From: Apostichopus californicus
Taxonomy: Eukaryota > Echinodermata > Holothuroidea > Aspidochirotida > Stichopodidae
Assembly: GCA_020650975.1 (NCBI GenBank)
Contig: JAIPMN010020284.1
Span: 4,730 to 28,932, forward strand
Length of the DNA stretch: 24,203 bases
Direction: 5' to 3'
The notes under the pieces are model-generated. The model was given only the letters and a program-made list of their open reading frames with translations. It was not told where the DNA came from and ran no database searches. Of the stretch, positions 1-24,203 are shown piece after piece. Positions within the stretch are counted from its first letter, which is position 1. Each line of letters begins with the position of its first letter. Made by a program: the position numbers and the translations under genes.

Positions 1-405
1 CTTCCATATAAAGGCATGGGGGGGGGGGGGGTTTGTGGAGGAAGGGTTAGGGTGGGATGGGTGAATAAGTAGTGTTTTATCTTTAACTTCTCCACAGTTA
101 AAGCAGTGATGATGGTTAAGTTAATGTCTCATCCCTGTTTGTAGGTGTGGGGATTGAATTGATCATTAAGCACATCTTTATCACATGGTCTCAATGATAA
201 TGATTGTGTTTACTAGGCCATATTTTTTTTTCGCTCATCGTATCTTCAACGATTAAAGTTGTGGCTTTGTCTCTCATGGCAGATTGTGGTGTTAGCCTAG
301 TTATAATACTCATTTGGATTTCGTAAGAAACGGATTGAAACCTCTGTGTCACTGTATTTGTGTTGTTTTGTTCTGATGGTTTGAGTACTACTCATTTGCC
401 GACAG
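1..405. other. Upstream intron sequence
   Basis: This is presumed intron 5' of the first visible exon. It holds a 14-G run at 18-31 and otherwise AT-rich unique-looking sequence. No coding block with usable splice sites was recognised. Confidence 0.5.
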
Positions 406-15362
<14,957 letters not shown>

Positions 15363-17560
15363 ACTGGTAAAATAAGAACTCCATCTGGCACGTGAGATCA
15401 GGGGGGGGGGTGGTTTTAAGAAGAAGAGTCCGAGAAAAACGACAGCGAACTCGGCCAATTCATCACTGGCTGAAATTTGGCGTAAAGTAAGGAATAGTAC
15501 TTACATTAGGAAATGGTTTTGAAATTGTTTGGTTTGAGCGGACGTACGTCAACGCCGGTTGTTTTTATCGTCCCAGTCCGTTCACATCACAGCGTGATTT
15601 TTCACAAGTGAAGTTTTGAAGCGCAGAAGATAAGGGAGGGTCATACTCAAGTTATTCTAAGCTCAGCAAATGCAAAGTTTCTAATAAAAAAACACAATTA
15701 TATAAAAGTTTTCATTTAAGATTTAATGAGGTGCGTTTATGTGGAAGTTAATAGGTGATCTCATGTCGATACACAGATAGGACCTAAAGTATGTTACAGA
15801 AATAACAGTGTGGGATTAATGTTGAAACAGTCACGTTCAAAAAAGAGAGGCATTGCACGGTACTGTTTTATATATTTCACATTAACCTTTTGCCATGTTT
15901 TCATGTTTGTTTTGTTTTTCTTCTTGTGTCATACATTTAATACATGTGGTTTATTAAAGAATGGATTCATAATTCATAAACCCCAATAGATACAAAGCAT
16001 AGACATCTTAAAAACATATTGATTTTAGGGGATGAGTGCAATTGACTAGTTACATTTTGGGAGGATAAGGTTAGACAAATGTTTTGTCATTTCTAATATA
16101 TTTGTTGAAAAGTGCATTTTGTAGGGGGGGGGGAGTATCTTTTAATGCAGGAAAAATTTTTACCAGAAATACACAAAACATATTGTATGGAGTACTGTAA
16201 GGTATCATTGTGGTTTAGAAACTCATCAAACAAGGTTTCAAAAGCCTGAGCAGTGGAAAGAAACTGTCAAAAATTGATGATTTTGTTGATTTGTTAATAC
16301 AAAAGGTTTCCTTTTAAACCTCCCTCTTCTAAATTCAGCGTAAAATGTCGCCAGCATGATTGGCACGAATAACGTACAATTTGGTTCTCCAACCCTTGTG
16401 GTGCTATTAACCGAAAGTCATTTTAAATCTCATAAACACAATCAGCGTCTGAGAAAGAAATAAGCGGCGCAAATTGTCGAAACTGACCGTTTACAGAATT
16501 TGACAGACTTGCTACAAACGATAGATGAATTGTCGTTTACCATTTTTCTGGCAACATTCATACCTCACTAAGTCTCATTTTTAGACAGAAAATTTGAGAC
16601 TATCTGTCACTGAAATTTTAATCTTGTAATAAATTACATATTGATGATTTTTGGTTTTGTCAGTTTGAAATCAAGATGATTTGGTCTCAAATATCAGGAA
16701 TTGTTTCTGGAAGTGAATAGTGCAGCAAAGACCTAAACAACTATCCATCTACAGCAGATGTATTGATCGATTTGAAATACAATTCTTTAATCGACAGTAT
16801 TGATTGATTGATATTGCACAAGGTTATTTAAATAAGAGAATAAATTCTCCCGACGGCTTTTGCTTTCTTCTTTTATCTTTTTCGGGCGTTTATCGAAAAA
16901 GCTGACCGTTATGTTTTGATAACCAAACATTGTGTGCATACATCTTTTTAAGTTATGTACTGTGATGGGTCAGTTTTATAGATTTCTTAAATTTAAACAT
17001 ATTTTAAATATGATGTGTATATATGCCTCGTTCCTTCTCTATTATATGTATCATCCCCTCCCCAAAGCTGGTGTATCTATTCACCAAGTGTACACATCTC
17101 CTCTTACAATGTACATTTTGTCATCATTAAATTGCTGCATTGTTTTGAACAACGGAATTTGGCGCCCGGACAACCACAGAGTATAAACTCCTGGTTGTCC
17201 AAGTACAAGCAGTAAAATTCCTTCAAACTTTACCCAGGGTGATTTATTTCTTTGCCTATGTTGTTACCAATTGAGACAATTTTCACTCACGATTTTGGTA
17301 TAACTCCATGCACCTGTTGGTGTAGCATAAAGTGAATCGTAAATGTGAGTAAACAAGCCCTCCCTACCCACCCTCCATATTGCCACCCATCCCTTTATAC
17401 CAATCCACCACCCTCTTTGTGAAGATTATCTATGTGTCGGTAAGTGCTGTCTTATACTGTTAGCCTGTTCTAAATACAGCAATAGATTTTTGATCAGGTG
17501 CCATTGTATCATCTGGTTCATTAATAAAAGTTTAACTTTTCAATTTCATACAGGGTAAAA
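15363..17560 (+). other. 3' UTR and downstream flank with candidate poly(A) signals
   Basis: After the stop codon no coding sequence is recognisable. AATAAA hexamers occur at 15683-15688, 16628-16633 and 17523-17528, and ATTAAA at 15953-15958. The first, 321 nt after the stop and followed by GT-rich sequence near 15730-15755, is the simplest candidate for the transcript end. 10-G runs lie at 15401-15410 and 16124-16133. Confidence 0.5.
15683..15688 (+). terminator. Candidate poly(A) signal AATAAA
   Basis: First AATAAA after the stop codon, with a GT-rich element about 50-70 nt downstream. Later signals could be used instead. Confidence 0.45.
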
Positions 17561-18690
17561 AAGTGACAATAATACAATAAAAATGATGATAATATAAACA
17601 GAAATGTCAAAGCTATAATAATGCATTATCTTTTGTAAAATGCTACAAGGTCTCAGATTTGAGAAACATCTGTGGTATGTCATCACTTAAATATTTAATT
17701 TGAAGCAACTTTGGCCTTGTAAACCAAAACTTGTTTACAACTGTTTCAAACGGTAATCTGGTCGATTTTTTATCCTACAATAATTTTTGTCAAAATCGAT
17801 ACCCTTTCTTACATTCGAAAATGTAGAAATTTCCAAATTAATGTGCCTTGATAACGATAATAAAAAAATTTATGTTATAAAATAAAATGCTAGTAACGTC
17901 TGTATCGAGAAGAGGACGTTTGAAGTACATCGGTCTTCATCCAAGAACGCCACATCGACAGGGTTTCAAAAATGAGCCTTGGTTGTGCTATCTAGCCCTG
18001 GGATTTGATAAATTAATTGACATCATTTCAGTACAATCCATTTTTTATTTTATTAATACACTACAAAGAGATAAAATTAATATAGAAGAGATATAGAGAA
18101 CAAGATATAGACATAACAAAGATATGACTAAAAAAGATTGAGATTAAGGAGAAATTTGAGGAAGTTCAGAAGAAAAAAACATTTTTTATAAACCATGTTC
18201 TATAAAGGGAAACTTAAGTTTGTATATTCACTATGTTCACGCTATCAGAAGCTATCCGCCGACGTTTCAAATAACCCCGCATAGTTGGTACAAGATGTGT
18301 ATCATTGCCATTAGTTTATCACACTTCGTAAATTCATTGTTTACCGACTTGTACCCCAAAATGTTAGCTGGTTTAATAGATTGCTAAAGGGTTTCAAAAA
18401 ATACTTGTCTATGGGTTCAGACAATTATTGATTAACATAAGTAAAAATACAAAGGAGAAATGACTTTATCCAATTGGACCGTTCAAGAGTCGCTGAAAAC
18501 CGTGCCATCTTCTCGAGTTCAATCAAATAATGTCAAATGATCCTTGCACCTGTTTCAACTCTAGAACACTAAAAAAGTGCAAGAATTTCAGTCAATAAAC
18601 AGTTGTAGTAGCCTCGTGTGTTTTACAAATAGCTGAACAAATATTGATCACAGGTAAATTCAGAGATGTGTTAAATGTTACACATTTTTG
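17561..18690. other. Intergenic, no feature seen
   Basis: AT-rich sequence. The open frame at 17887-18096 (69 codons) has no recognisable domain and looks like chance. Confidence 0.6.
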
Positions 18691-18697
18691 AAACACG

Positions 18698-19075
18698 TAA
18701 AGTATGTTTGGTTGCAAAGATGTTTTTTCACTCAATACAGTGTGTTCAGTTGCTGAATGCCGTAAGTGTGTTATAGGTGCTTCACACCACATACATGTAC
18801 GTTTGTAAAGCACGCCATCTATACATATAGTAGGGTTGCTATAGAAAACATACATGTTTTGTGCAGGTGCTAGGAATTCAATTATGCACTGTGGTTGCTA
18901 AACATGCAAATAGTTTAGGTATGGTTGCTAGGATTCCATAGTTTAGTTGCTGAGAGACTCTGTAGTGCAGTAACACTATTGAGTGCTTCCATCAAAATTG
19001 AATGTTGTGTTCGTGATTAAATTTGGTTTTCAAATCAAACATACTAAAAATTATGTTTGGTCGCAACAATGTTAG
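18698..19075. repeat. Degenerate GGTTGCTA-type repeats
   Basis: GGTTGCTA or close variants recur at about 18835, 18866, 18893, 18924 and 18946, some followed by GGAATTC-like sequence. A longer direct repeat (TATGTTTGGTTGCAA type) links about 18706 and 19054. It looks like an old, decayed tandem family. Confidence 0.5.
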
Positions 19076-19371
19076 GTGGACTTACTGTACCTGAATTCTT
19101 TGTTCTGGATACCTTTTGAATATTAATTACCTCATGTGAATGTGACACTATCTTTATTTTTCCTTCTTTATTATATACTTTCCAAAAGTAAAAGGTACCA
19201 CAGATATCATTATATGAAGTGTGCCTTAGATAAAAATATTAACGTAAATATTAATTTCATCTAATTAAATATGTACACTATGTGTATGTGATACAGGAAA
19301 TCATTTCATGTGAACTTAAACTCTGTCGGTGGGGATTTATCTAGTCTAGTTTACAAACTGTTACTAGGGGA

Positions 19372-20052
19372 AGATGTGAACTCTGGGTAGCTAGCTGCAT
19401 ATGTATCCTATGTGATATGTAGTATACTAGGAGTTTAACGGTGTGCTGAGTAATGAAATTCATATATATATATATACAATTTTACTCTGGGTAGTCTACT
19501 GGAATCCATATCCTACTCAAAGTATCACTTGTAGTAGATGGGAACTCTGGGTAGTCTACTGGAATTCATATCCTACTCAATAAGGTATCACTTGTAGTAG
19601 ATGTGAACTCTGGGTAGTCTACTGGAATTCATATCGTACTCAGTAAATATCACTTGTAGTAGATGGGACCTCTGGGTAGTCTACTGGAATTCATATCCTA
19701 CTCGATAAAGTATCACTTGTAGTAGATGTGAACTCTGGGTAGTCTACTGGAATTCATATCCTACTCAAAGTATCACTTGTAGTAGATGGGAACTCTGGGT
19801 AGTCTACTGGAATTCATATCCTACTCAATAAAGTATCACTTGTAGTCGAAGTGTACTCTGGGTAGTCTACTGGAATTCATATTCTACTATATAAGTATCA
19901 CTTGTAGCAGATGGGAACTCTGGGTAGTCTACTGGAATTCATATCCTACTCGATAAATATCACTAGAAGTGGATGTTAACTCTAGGTAGTCTACTGGAAT
20001 TCATATGCTACTCGATAAGTATCACTTGTAGTAGATGTGAACTCTGGGTAGT
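19372..20052. repeat. ~60-bp minisatellite, nine good copies plus diverged ends
   Basis: Units share AACTCTGGGTAGTCTACTGG, then AATTCATATCCTACTC, then TATCACTTGTAGTAGATG. Period is 59-64 bp because of small indels near AATAAAG. TCTACT near the start and AGTAGA near the end of each unit are inverted repeats, so each unit could fold as a hairpin. Nine copies of TCTACTGG occur between about 19497 and 19995. A diverged partial first copy lies at about 19372-19435, separated by a TA tract, and a partial last copy ends near 20049. Confidence 0.95.
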
Positions 20053-21690
20053 TGTGGTTCACATGGATTCACTTGGGGTGTTATGTGATCTTTTTAATAA
20101 TATGTCTTGCCTATAGACTGAAGTTTTTTTAGCAATTTGATAATTTCTTAATAACGTGACTTTTTATAAATGAAGGAGCCAAGAAGGGTACAGGAATAGA
20201 ATGCATTGGTACCTCCAAAATGTCATATGTTATTGCCTATGTTTTATAGTTATTTGTTTATAAAATATTCATCAACTTAATAATCCCTCAGTGGATTATA
20301 AAACATAATATCGGTATTAACGTATTTGTAACCTTTGCAATTTTGAGAATCTGGTACTTTTTAAGATAATCGCTGCTTGGTTTTTACTCTCGTGGCAGTG
20401 AAATGTTTAGTTGAGTAAAAACGACGTAGACATTCTTATCTGTCTGTAAAATAAATTTGACGTCGTCGTAAGCTATCTGACGTTATTCACGTCCCATTCG
20501 AAGAGTAACCAGCAAGCATTTCCAAAATGGAATGATGTTTTTGTCTGGTTCAATGTGTCGATAGTCGATCTAGTTGTATAACTTTAAAGTAGATGTTTTT
20601 GTCAGTTGTATATTTGTACTGGTGCTTGGCTAAGAGATGTGTAAAGCTTTAGACAAATTAATATTTAAACTTTTAACACAGTTTTAGCAATAAAATTCTA
20701 TGATGGCAACTCACATCCACATATTTATATCCACTGTTTTTCTCTTTATCATCTTTCGTGTTAACTCATCTATGTTGCATTTTAGAAAAGGAATTCATAA
20801 ACTGGAGTAAACAAGGATTATAATACCATAAATTGAATATTGAATGATGGTTTAGTTTAGTAGGACAAATGGGATTGGGAAGGTGATAAGTTGGAAGGTG
20901 GGGGGAGGGGGGGGGGGTACAGGATGGTGGACACCCGTTCCTCTATAAGAAGCCTTCGTAAAAAACACATCTTATTACAGAATTCCTCAATTCTTAAAAA
21001 TAACATATTAATAATAAAAACAAATTACGCTATTTAAAAGAACAACCGACTTGGGCAAGTCGATTCCATTCACTCCCAACTCTCCATAAGAAAGAAGTTG
21101 TTACTAACATTTACTGAACAATTAAACATTCTGCAACCTTCTGAAAATTAATTTCCTCTATCATTCTTCCTACCAATTGGAAAAGCTGAAGAGTTATTAA
21201 AAAATATGAAACCACATATGGAAAATCTTGTAAGCCTGAATGTTGATGATGCCCCCAGGGTAAGGGGAAGGAGCAGATGAGACAGGGACTTGGGAGGGGG
21301 AGCGGGAGGGGATTGATGTTTGCCAATACAAAAGGGGAGTTGAAGAATTGTTCGCCCTCTGACTATGCCACCCATTAATCTCTACACTTCGCTGTCACCC
21401 TGATATAGGTGTGAGGAGACAGAAAAAGTCAAGTGATTGTCCCGGTTTTAAGAGCAAGCAATACGACATTGCATAAGCCGCCAGTATAAGGCCCTAACCC
21501 ACTGTTTAATCTGCAGAAATTGTAATGAAAATAAGAATCAGCCCCAGCTCTTCTTTTTTGTCTCAACACAAATGTTTGATTTTCGGATAACGATAAGTCC
21601 TGCATGTGTCAGCCATAATGGACGATGACGCACTGCACTTTACAAGATCCATCAAACAGGTGGGTCTATATTTGTGCTCACCATAATCCG
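20053..21690. other. Intergenic, poly-G and G-rich patches only
   Basis: AT-rich sequence with a G-rich tract at about 20896-20917 (11-G run at 20907-20917) and a purine-rich stretch at about 21258-21312. No gene is supported. Confidence 0.6.
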
Positions 21691-22080
21691 TCGAAATTGT
21701 CGACCTTTATGTCGACATATACACAAATTTTGAGACAAAGTGTCGGAATTTTCGAGTTTAGAAATCCTCAAAATGTCCGACGAAGACTCAAGATACCATG
21801 TTGAAATTGCAGAATAAAATGTCCAAATTCGAAGTTAAACTTTAAATTTCGACAAAATACTTCCGCGTAATTTATAATAATAATAATAATAATAATAATA
21901 AAATGTGACGTTTTCAGGCTAACGTACAAATTCCCATATAGAACGTCCGAGAGTTAAACGATTAAACTTTCAACAAAAAACTTTGTAATTGTCTTGATGA
22001 ATCGTCCCATTTCGAGAGGAAACTCCAAAACGACAAAAATGTCGAAATATATTGAATTAAACTGTCGAAATTTGAGACAA
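21690..22080. repeat. Degenerate GTCGAAAT / TTGAGACAAA-type repeats
   Basis: Short motifs recur through this stretch: ATGTCGA or ATGTCCG variants, TTTTGAGACAAA (about 21728) and TTTGAGACAAAA (about 22071), and AAACTTT followed by a CGACAAA- or CAACAAA-type stretch. An (AAT)n tract of about ten copies lies at 21869-21901. It is probably old repetitive DNA of unknown type. Confidence 0.45.
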
Positions 22081-22830
22081 AACATGGCTTAGAAATTTAA
22101 GTTTTGGGGAAACACATGGGCGTCTGCAGAAAAAAATCAGGGGACAAATAATCCAAGTAGGCTTTTGTATACGATGGGTCTGGGTCCTCTCCCAGAAAAC
22201 AATTATAGACTGCCGCAAATGCGATTTCCTTCCAAAATTTAACAACTGTGGATAAATGTAATAAAGTGAGAACTGCTGCATGTCATTTGCACAATGCTGG
22301 ATCAAACTGCGCCAAAGTTCAATACAGGGAAATTTGCAATGCAGCGTTTGGTCAAGACAAATTGGTGGGGACACGGTATATCATGTCCCCACCAATGAAA
22401 AAGTTGTAAAGAAAATAAGTAAAAAACTGCTCTCGGTGAAAGTCTGTGTCGTTATTTGGTGATATTTAGTAACAAATTGTGACACGGTAAGACATGAGCG
22501 TATTTTGCCAAGGGAGGGAGGGAGGGGCGAAGCTTGCAGGCAAAATTTCTAAGCGTGGCGCCACGATGAGTTGGCGCGAAGCGTAAAAGAAAATTTTGGC
22601 CAAAAATGCCTCCCAGATCGCTGGAAATGGCACTTCCTAGGTCTTGTAAGTTGCATCTAAGCATTTTCTATTTTGAAATTACTAGCGATATCATAAAAAA
22701 ATATGCTCTTATAGCCACAAAAAAACTATGCCACCAAATATTGGGGGGGGGGGGATATGAGATACTATATCCCCCACCTAAAATATTGGGGGGGGGGTGT
22801 CCCCCCCCATGATCACCGCCCATGCCCTAA
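22081..22830 (-). mobile_element. Degenerate interspersed-element-like block of unknown family
   Basis: The block combines a perfect 13-bp inverted repeat with a 10-bp loop (22361-22373 / 22384-22396), a 12-bp palindrome CGTGGCGCCACG (22554-22565), a locally GC-rich segment unlike its surroundings, and a direct repeat AAATATTGGG next to two long poly-G runs. A 105-codon minus-strand open frame covers 22057-22374 but has no recognisable domain. Borders, family and strand are uncertain. Confidence 0.4.
22361..22396. repeat. Perfect 13-bp inverted repeat (ATTGGTGGGGACA)
   Basis: ATTGGTGGGGACA at 22361-22373 is followed, after ten bases, by its exact reverse complement at 22384-22396. It could fold into a strong hairpin. 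Confidence 0.95.
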
Positions 22831-24026
22831 CCTACTTTAAATTTAATGAATTACTTTTATTTATATTAATATTAACGTCGAGATGGCAACCGTTGTATCA
22901 TCAAAAATTCGCTAGCTTTCAGCCGTTTATGTTTTGAATGTCAGTGTCTAACTCTTTTTTTCATCGCCGAATACTGACCTTATGAATTTTTCTGAGAAAC
23001 TACAAAATCTGGCGACGCCGTATGAAAATTAATTTCAGTGTGGGGGGGGGGGGGGTTGCTACACCCCATAATGAAGTTCCTTACATAACCCCGTTGAACC
23101 CCTTCCCTACTGTAGGGTCACTTATGCGAAAGTCCGTACTGCACTTCATAACTCTAAGGAGCTATGTACGTGCGCTCTTCTAAGTTAGCATCCAGTTCTC
23201 AAAGGTGATGAAAGATTGTATTTGCGCAGTGCTTATAGTTTCTTAATTGCCTATTTCATTTGGGAAACGGTGTGGAAGTGGTTGGGACAGCCTGCCATAA
23301 CAAGAACCCAGTGTTACCCTAGACTACGTCAGCGCCACCGCACATCGGTAACACATCTCTCCCGCTTTCAACGTCCAGTTTACCAGTAAGACGTCAAATA
23401 TACAATAGAGGTCAGTATTTATCTTTGTAATTTTTCGAATCTTCCGATCAAGGGAGTCACACGGTGTATGTATGCATCAGTGAAGGACATAGTAAAGTCG
23501 TCAGGCGGTTCAAATGAGTTTATATATAGCCATGTAACACATGCAGAACCGATACACTGGGCAGTAGCGGCACACACGGGCATATGTAAACAGATGTTAT
23601 TACTTTATGTATCTTTCACCGTGGTTTTATAAAAAACAGTTGTAATGAATTGATGAGCCGACAGGTAATTTAGTGGAACTTTAATCGTTGCTTCATTTAT
23701 AACTTAGTTAATTAGACTTAGCTTACTCGTAAGCAACATTGGCAAGTTAGGCCTAGCCTACACTGCAGTAACTGTAGCCAAGTTTGTCATAACGTTCTTA
23801 GGCGGGGGCTAAAGTTAAGGTACGGTACACCTGGGCTAAGGCAATGTAAGATAACAGCCAGATGCCTAGGTGTTAGTGTTGATTTGACGACGAGGTAAAA
23901 TGTGTCGTGGAAGATATGAAAGCATGCTTTATCTTTAAACTTTTGTAGTCTAATGTTAGGATAAGAAACTGCTACAGAATAGGCTGATACCATTACCAGT
24001 CACCTACTGTAGCCTATTTGGGTGAG
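22831..24026. other. Gene-poor stretch with a 14-G run and TATA-like site
   Basis: It contains a 14-G run at 23042-23055 and, at 23290-23400, a less AT-rich piece with CGTCA motifs and a donor-like CAGTAAGA. TATATATA occurs at about 23521. A non-coding first exon of a neighbouring gene is possible but not supported by any protein match. Confidence 0.4.
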
Positions 24027-24203
24027 GTCTCTATACAGTTCCGACGTCTCTATACAGTTCCGACGTCTCTATACAGTTCCGAAGTCTCTATACAGTTCCG
24101 AAGTCTCTATGTTCCGACGTCTCTATGTTCCGACGTCTCTATGTTCCGACGTCTCTATGTTCCGACGTCTCTATGTTCCGACGTCTCTATGTTCCGACGT
24201 CTC
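24027..24203. repeat. Tandem array: four 19-bp units, then six 16-bp units, running off the window
   Basis: Units GTCTCTATACAGTTCCGAC start at 24027, 24046, 24065 and 24084 (period 19). From 24103 the unit loses ACA and becomes GTCTCTATGTTCCGAC (starts 24103, 24119, 24135, 24151, 24167, 24183; period 16). A partial copy begins at 24199 at the window edge. Two 19-bp units end in GAAG instead of GACG. Confidence 0.97.

Noticed and set aside
19372..20052. CRISPR-like or satellite coding repeat
   Set aside because: There are no unique spacers, and stop codons fall in the repeats in every frame I followed; tandem non-coding repeat is the simpler reading.
22057..22374. 105-codon minus-strand frame as a transposase fragment
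   Set aside because: I recognise no catalytic motif or domain; only the repeat structure of the block is supported.
23290..23540. Promoter and first exon of a neighbouring gene
   Set aside because: Only a CpG-containing patch, a donor-like site and a TATA-like string are present; no coding match or paired signals support it.

Overview
The window is eukaryotic nuclear DNA. It has an AT-rich background, GC-richer coding blocks bounded by AG acceptors and GT donors, microsatellites, several minisatellites and two tRNA-derived SINE-like pieces. No bacterial operon, rRNA or intact tRNA gene is visible. The one gene that can be reconstructed is the 3' part of a Rho GTPase-activating protein of the ARHGAP29 (PARG1) / ARHGAP45 (HMHA1) / GMIP family, on the plus strand. 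Short introns, one gene instead of the vertebrate paralogues, and the repeat content suggest a marine invertebrate, probably a non-vertebrate deuterostome such as an echinoderm. That taxonomic call is inference only.

Layout: (1) 1-15362: twelve exons (406-462, 1126-1265, 2346-2455, 3200-3406, 4353-4687, 5234-5371, 6329-6513, 6864-6944, 7253-7334, 8446-8518, 9155-9379, 14998-15362). They join in one reading frame (1998 nt, 665 codons plus stop). In order they encode the end of the F-BAR domain, a Ser-rich linker, a C1 zinc finger, a RhoGAP domain with its arginine finger, and a disordered tail ending in Pro-Lys-Phe-Val. The upstream exons (start codon, most of the F-BAR) lie outside the window. 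(2) Introns carry a TTTA microsatellite, a minus-strand tRNA-derived SINE, a 59-60 bp minisatellite, a tRNA-Thr-like SINE head, ATT and TATGA simple repeats and, in the 5.6 kb last intron, a 22-copy palindromic 38-bp minisatellite. (3) 15363-24203: 3' UTR with candidate poly(A) signals, then gene-poor sequence. This holds a degenerate GGTTGCTA-type repeat, a roughly 60-bp hairpin-forming minisatellite (19372-20052), a degenerate mobile-element-like block with inverted repeats and poly-G (about 21690-22830), and a 19/16-bp tandem array running off the right edge.

Inferred role of the gene: the F-BAR dimer and C1 finger place the protein at membranes, the RhoGAP domain switches off RhoA-type GTPases, and the C-terminal PDZ ligand would dock it to a PTPN13-like scaffold. 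I saw no convincing novel multi-gene system. The most notable points are the conserved PDZ ligand, the independent minisatellites that each contain short palindromes or inverted repeats, the one-sided strand distribution of long poly-G runs, and the element-like block near 22 kb.
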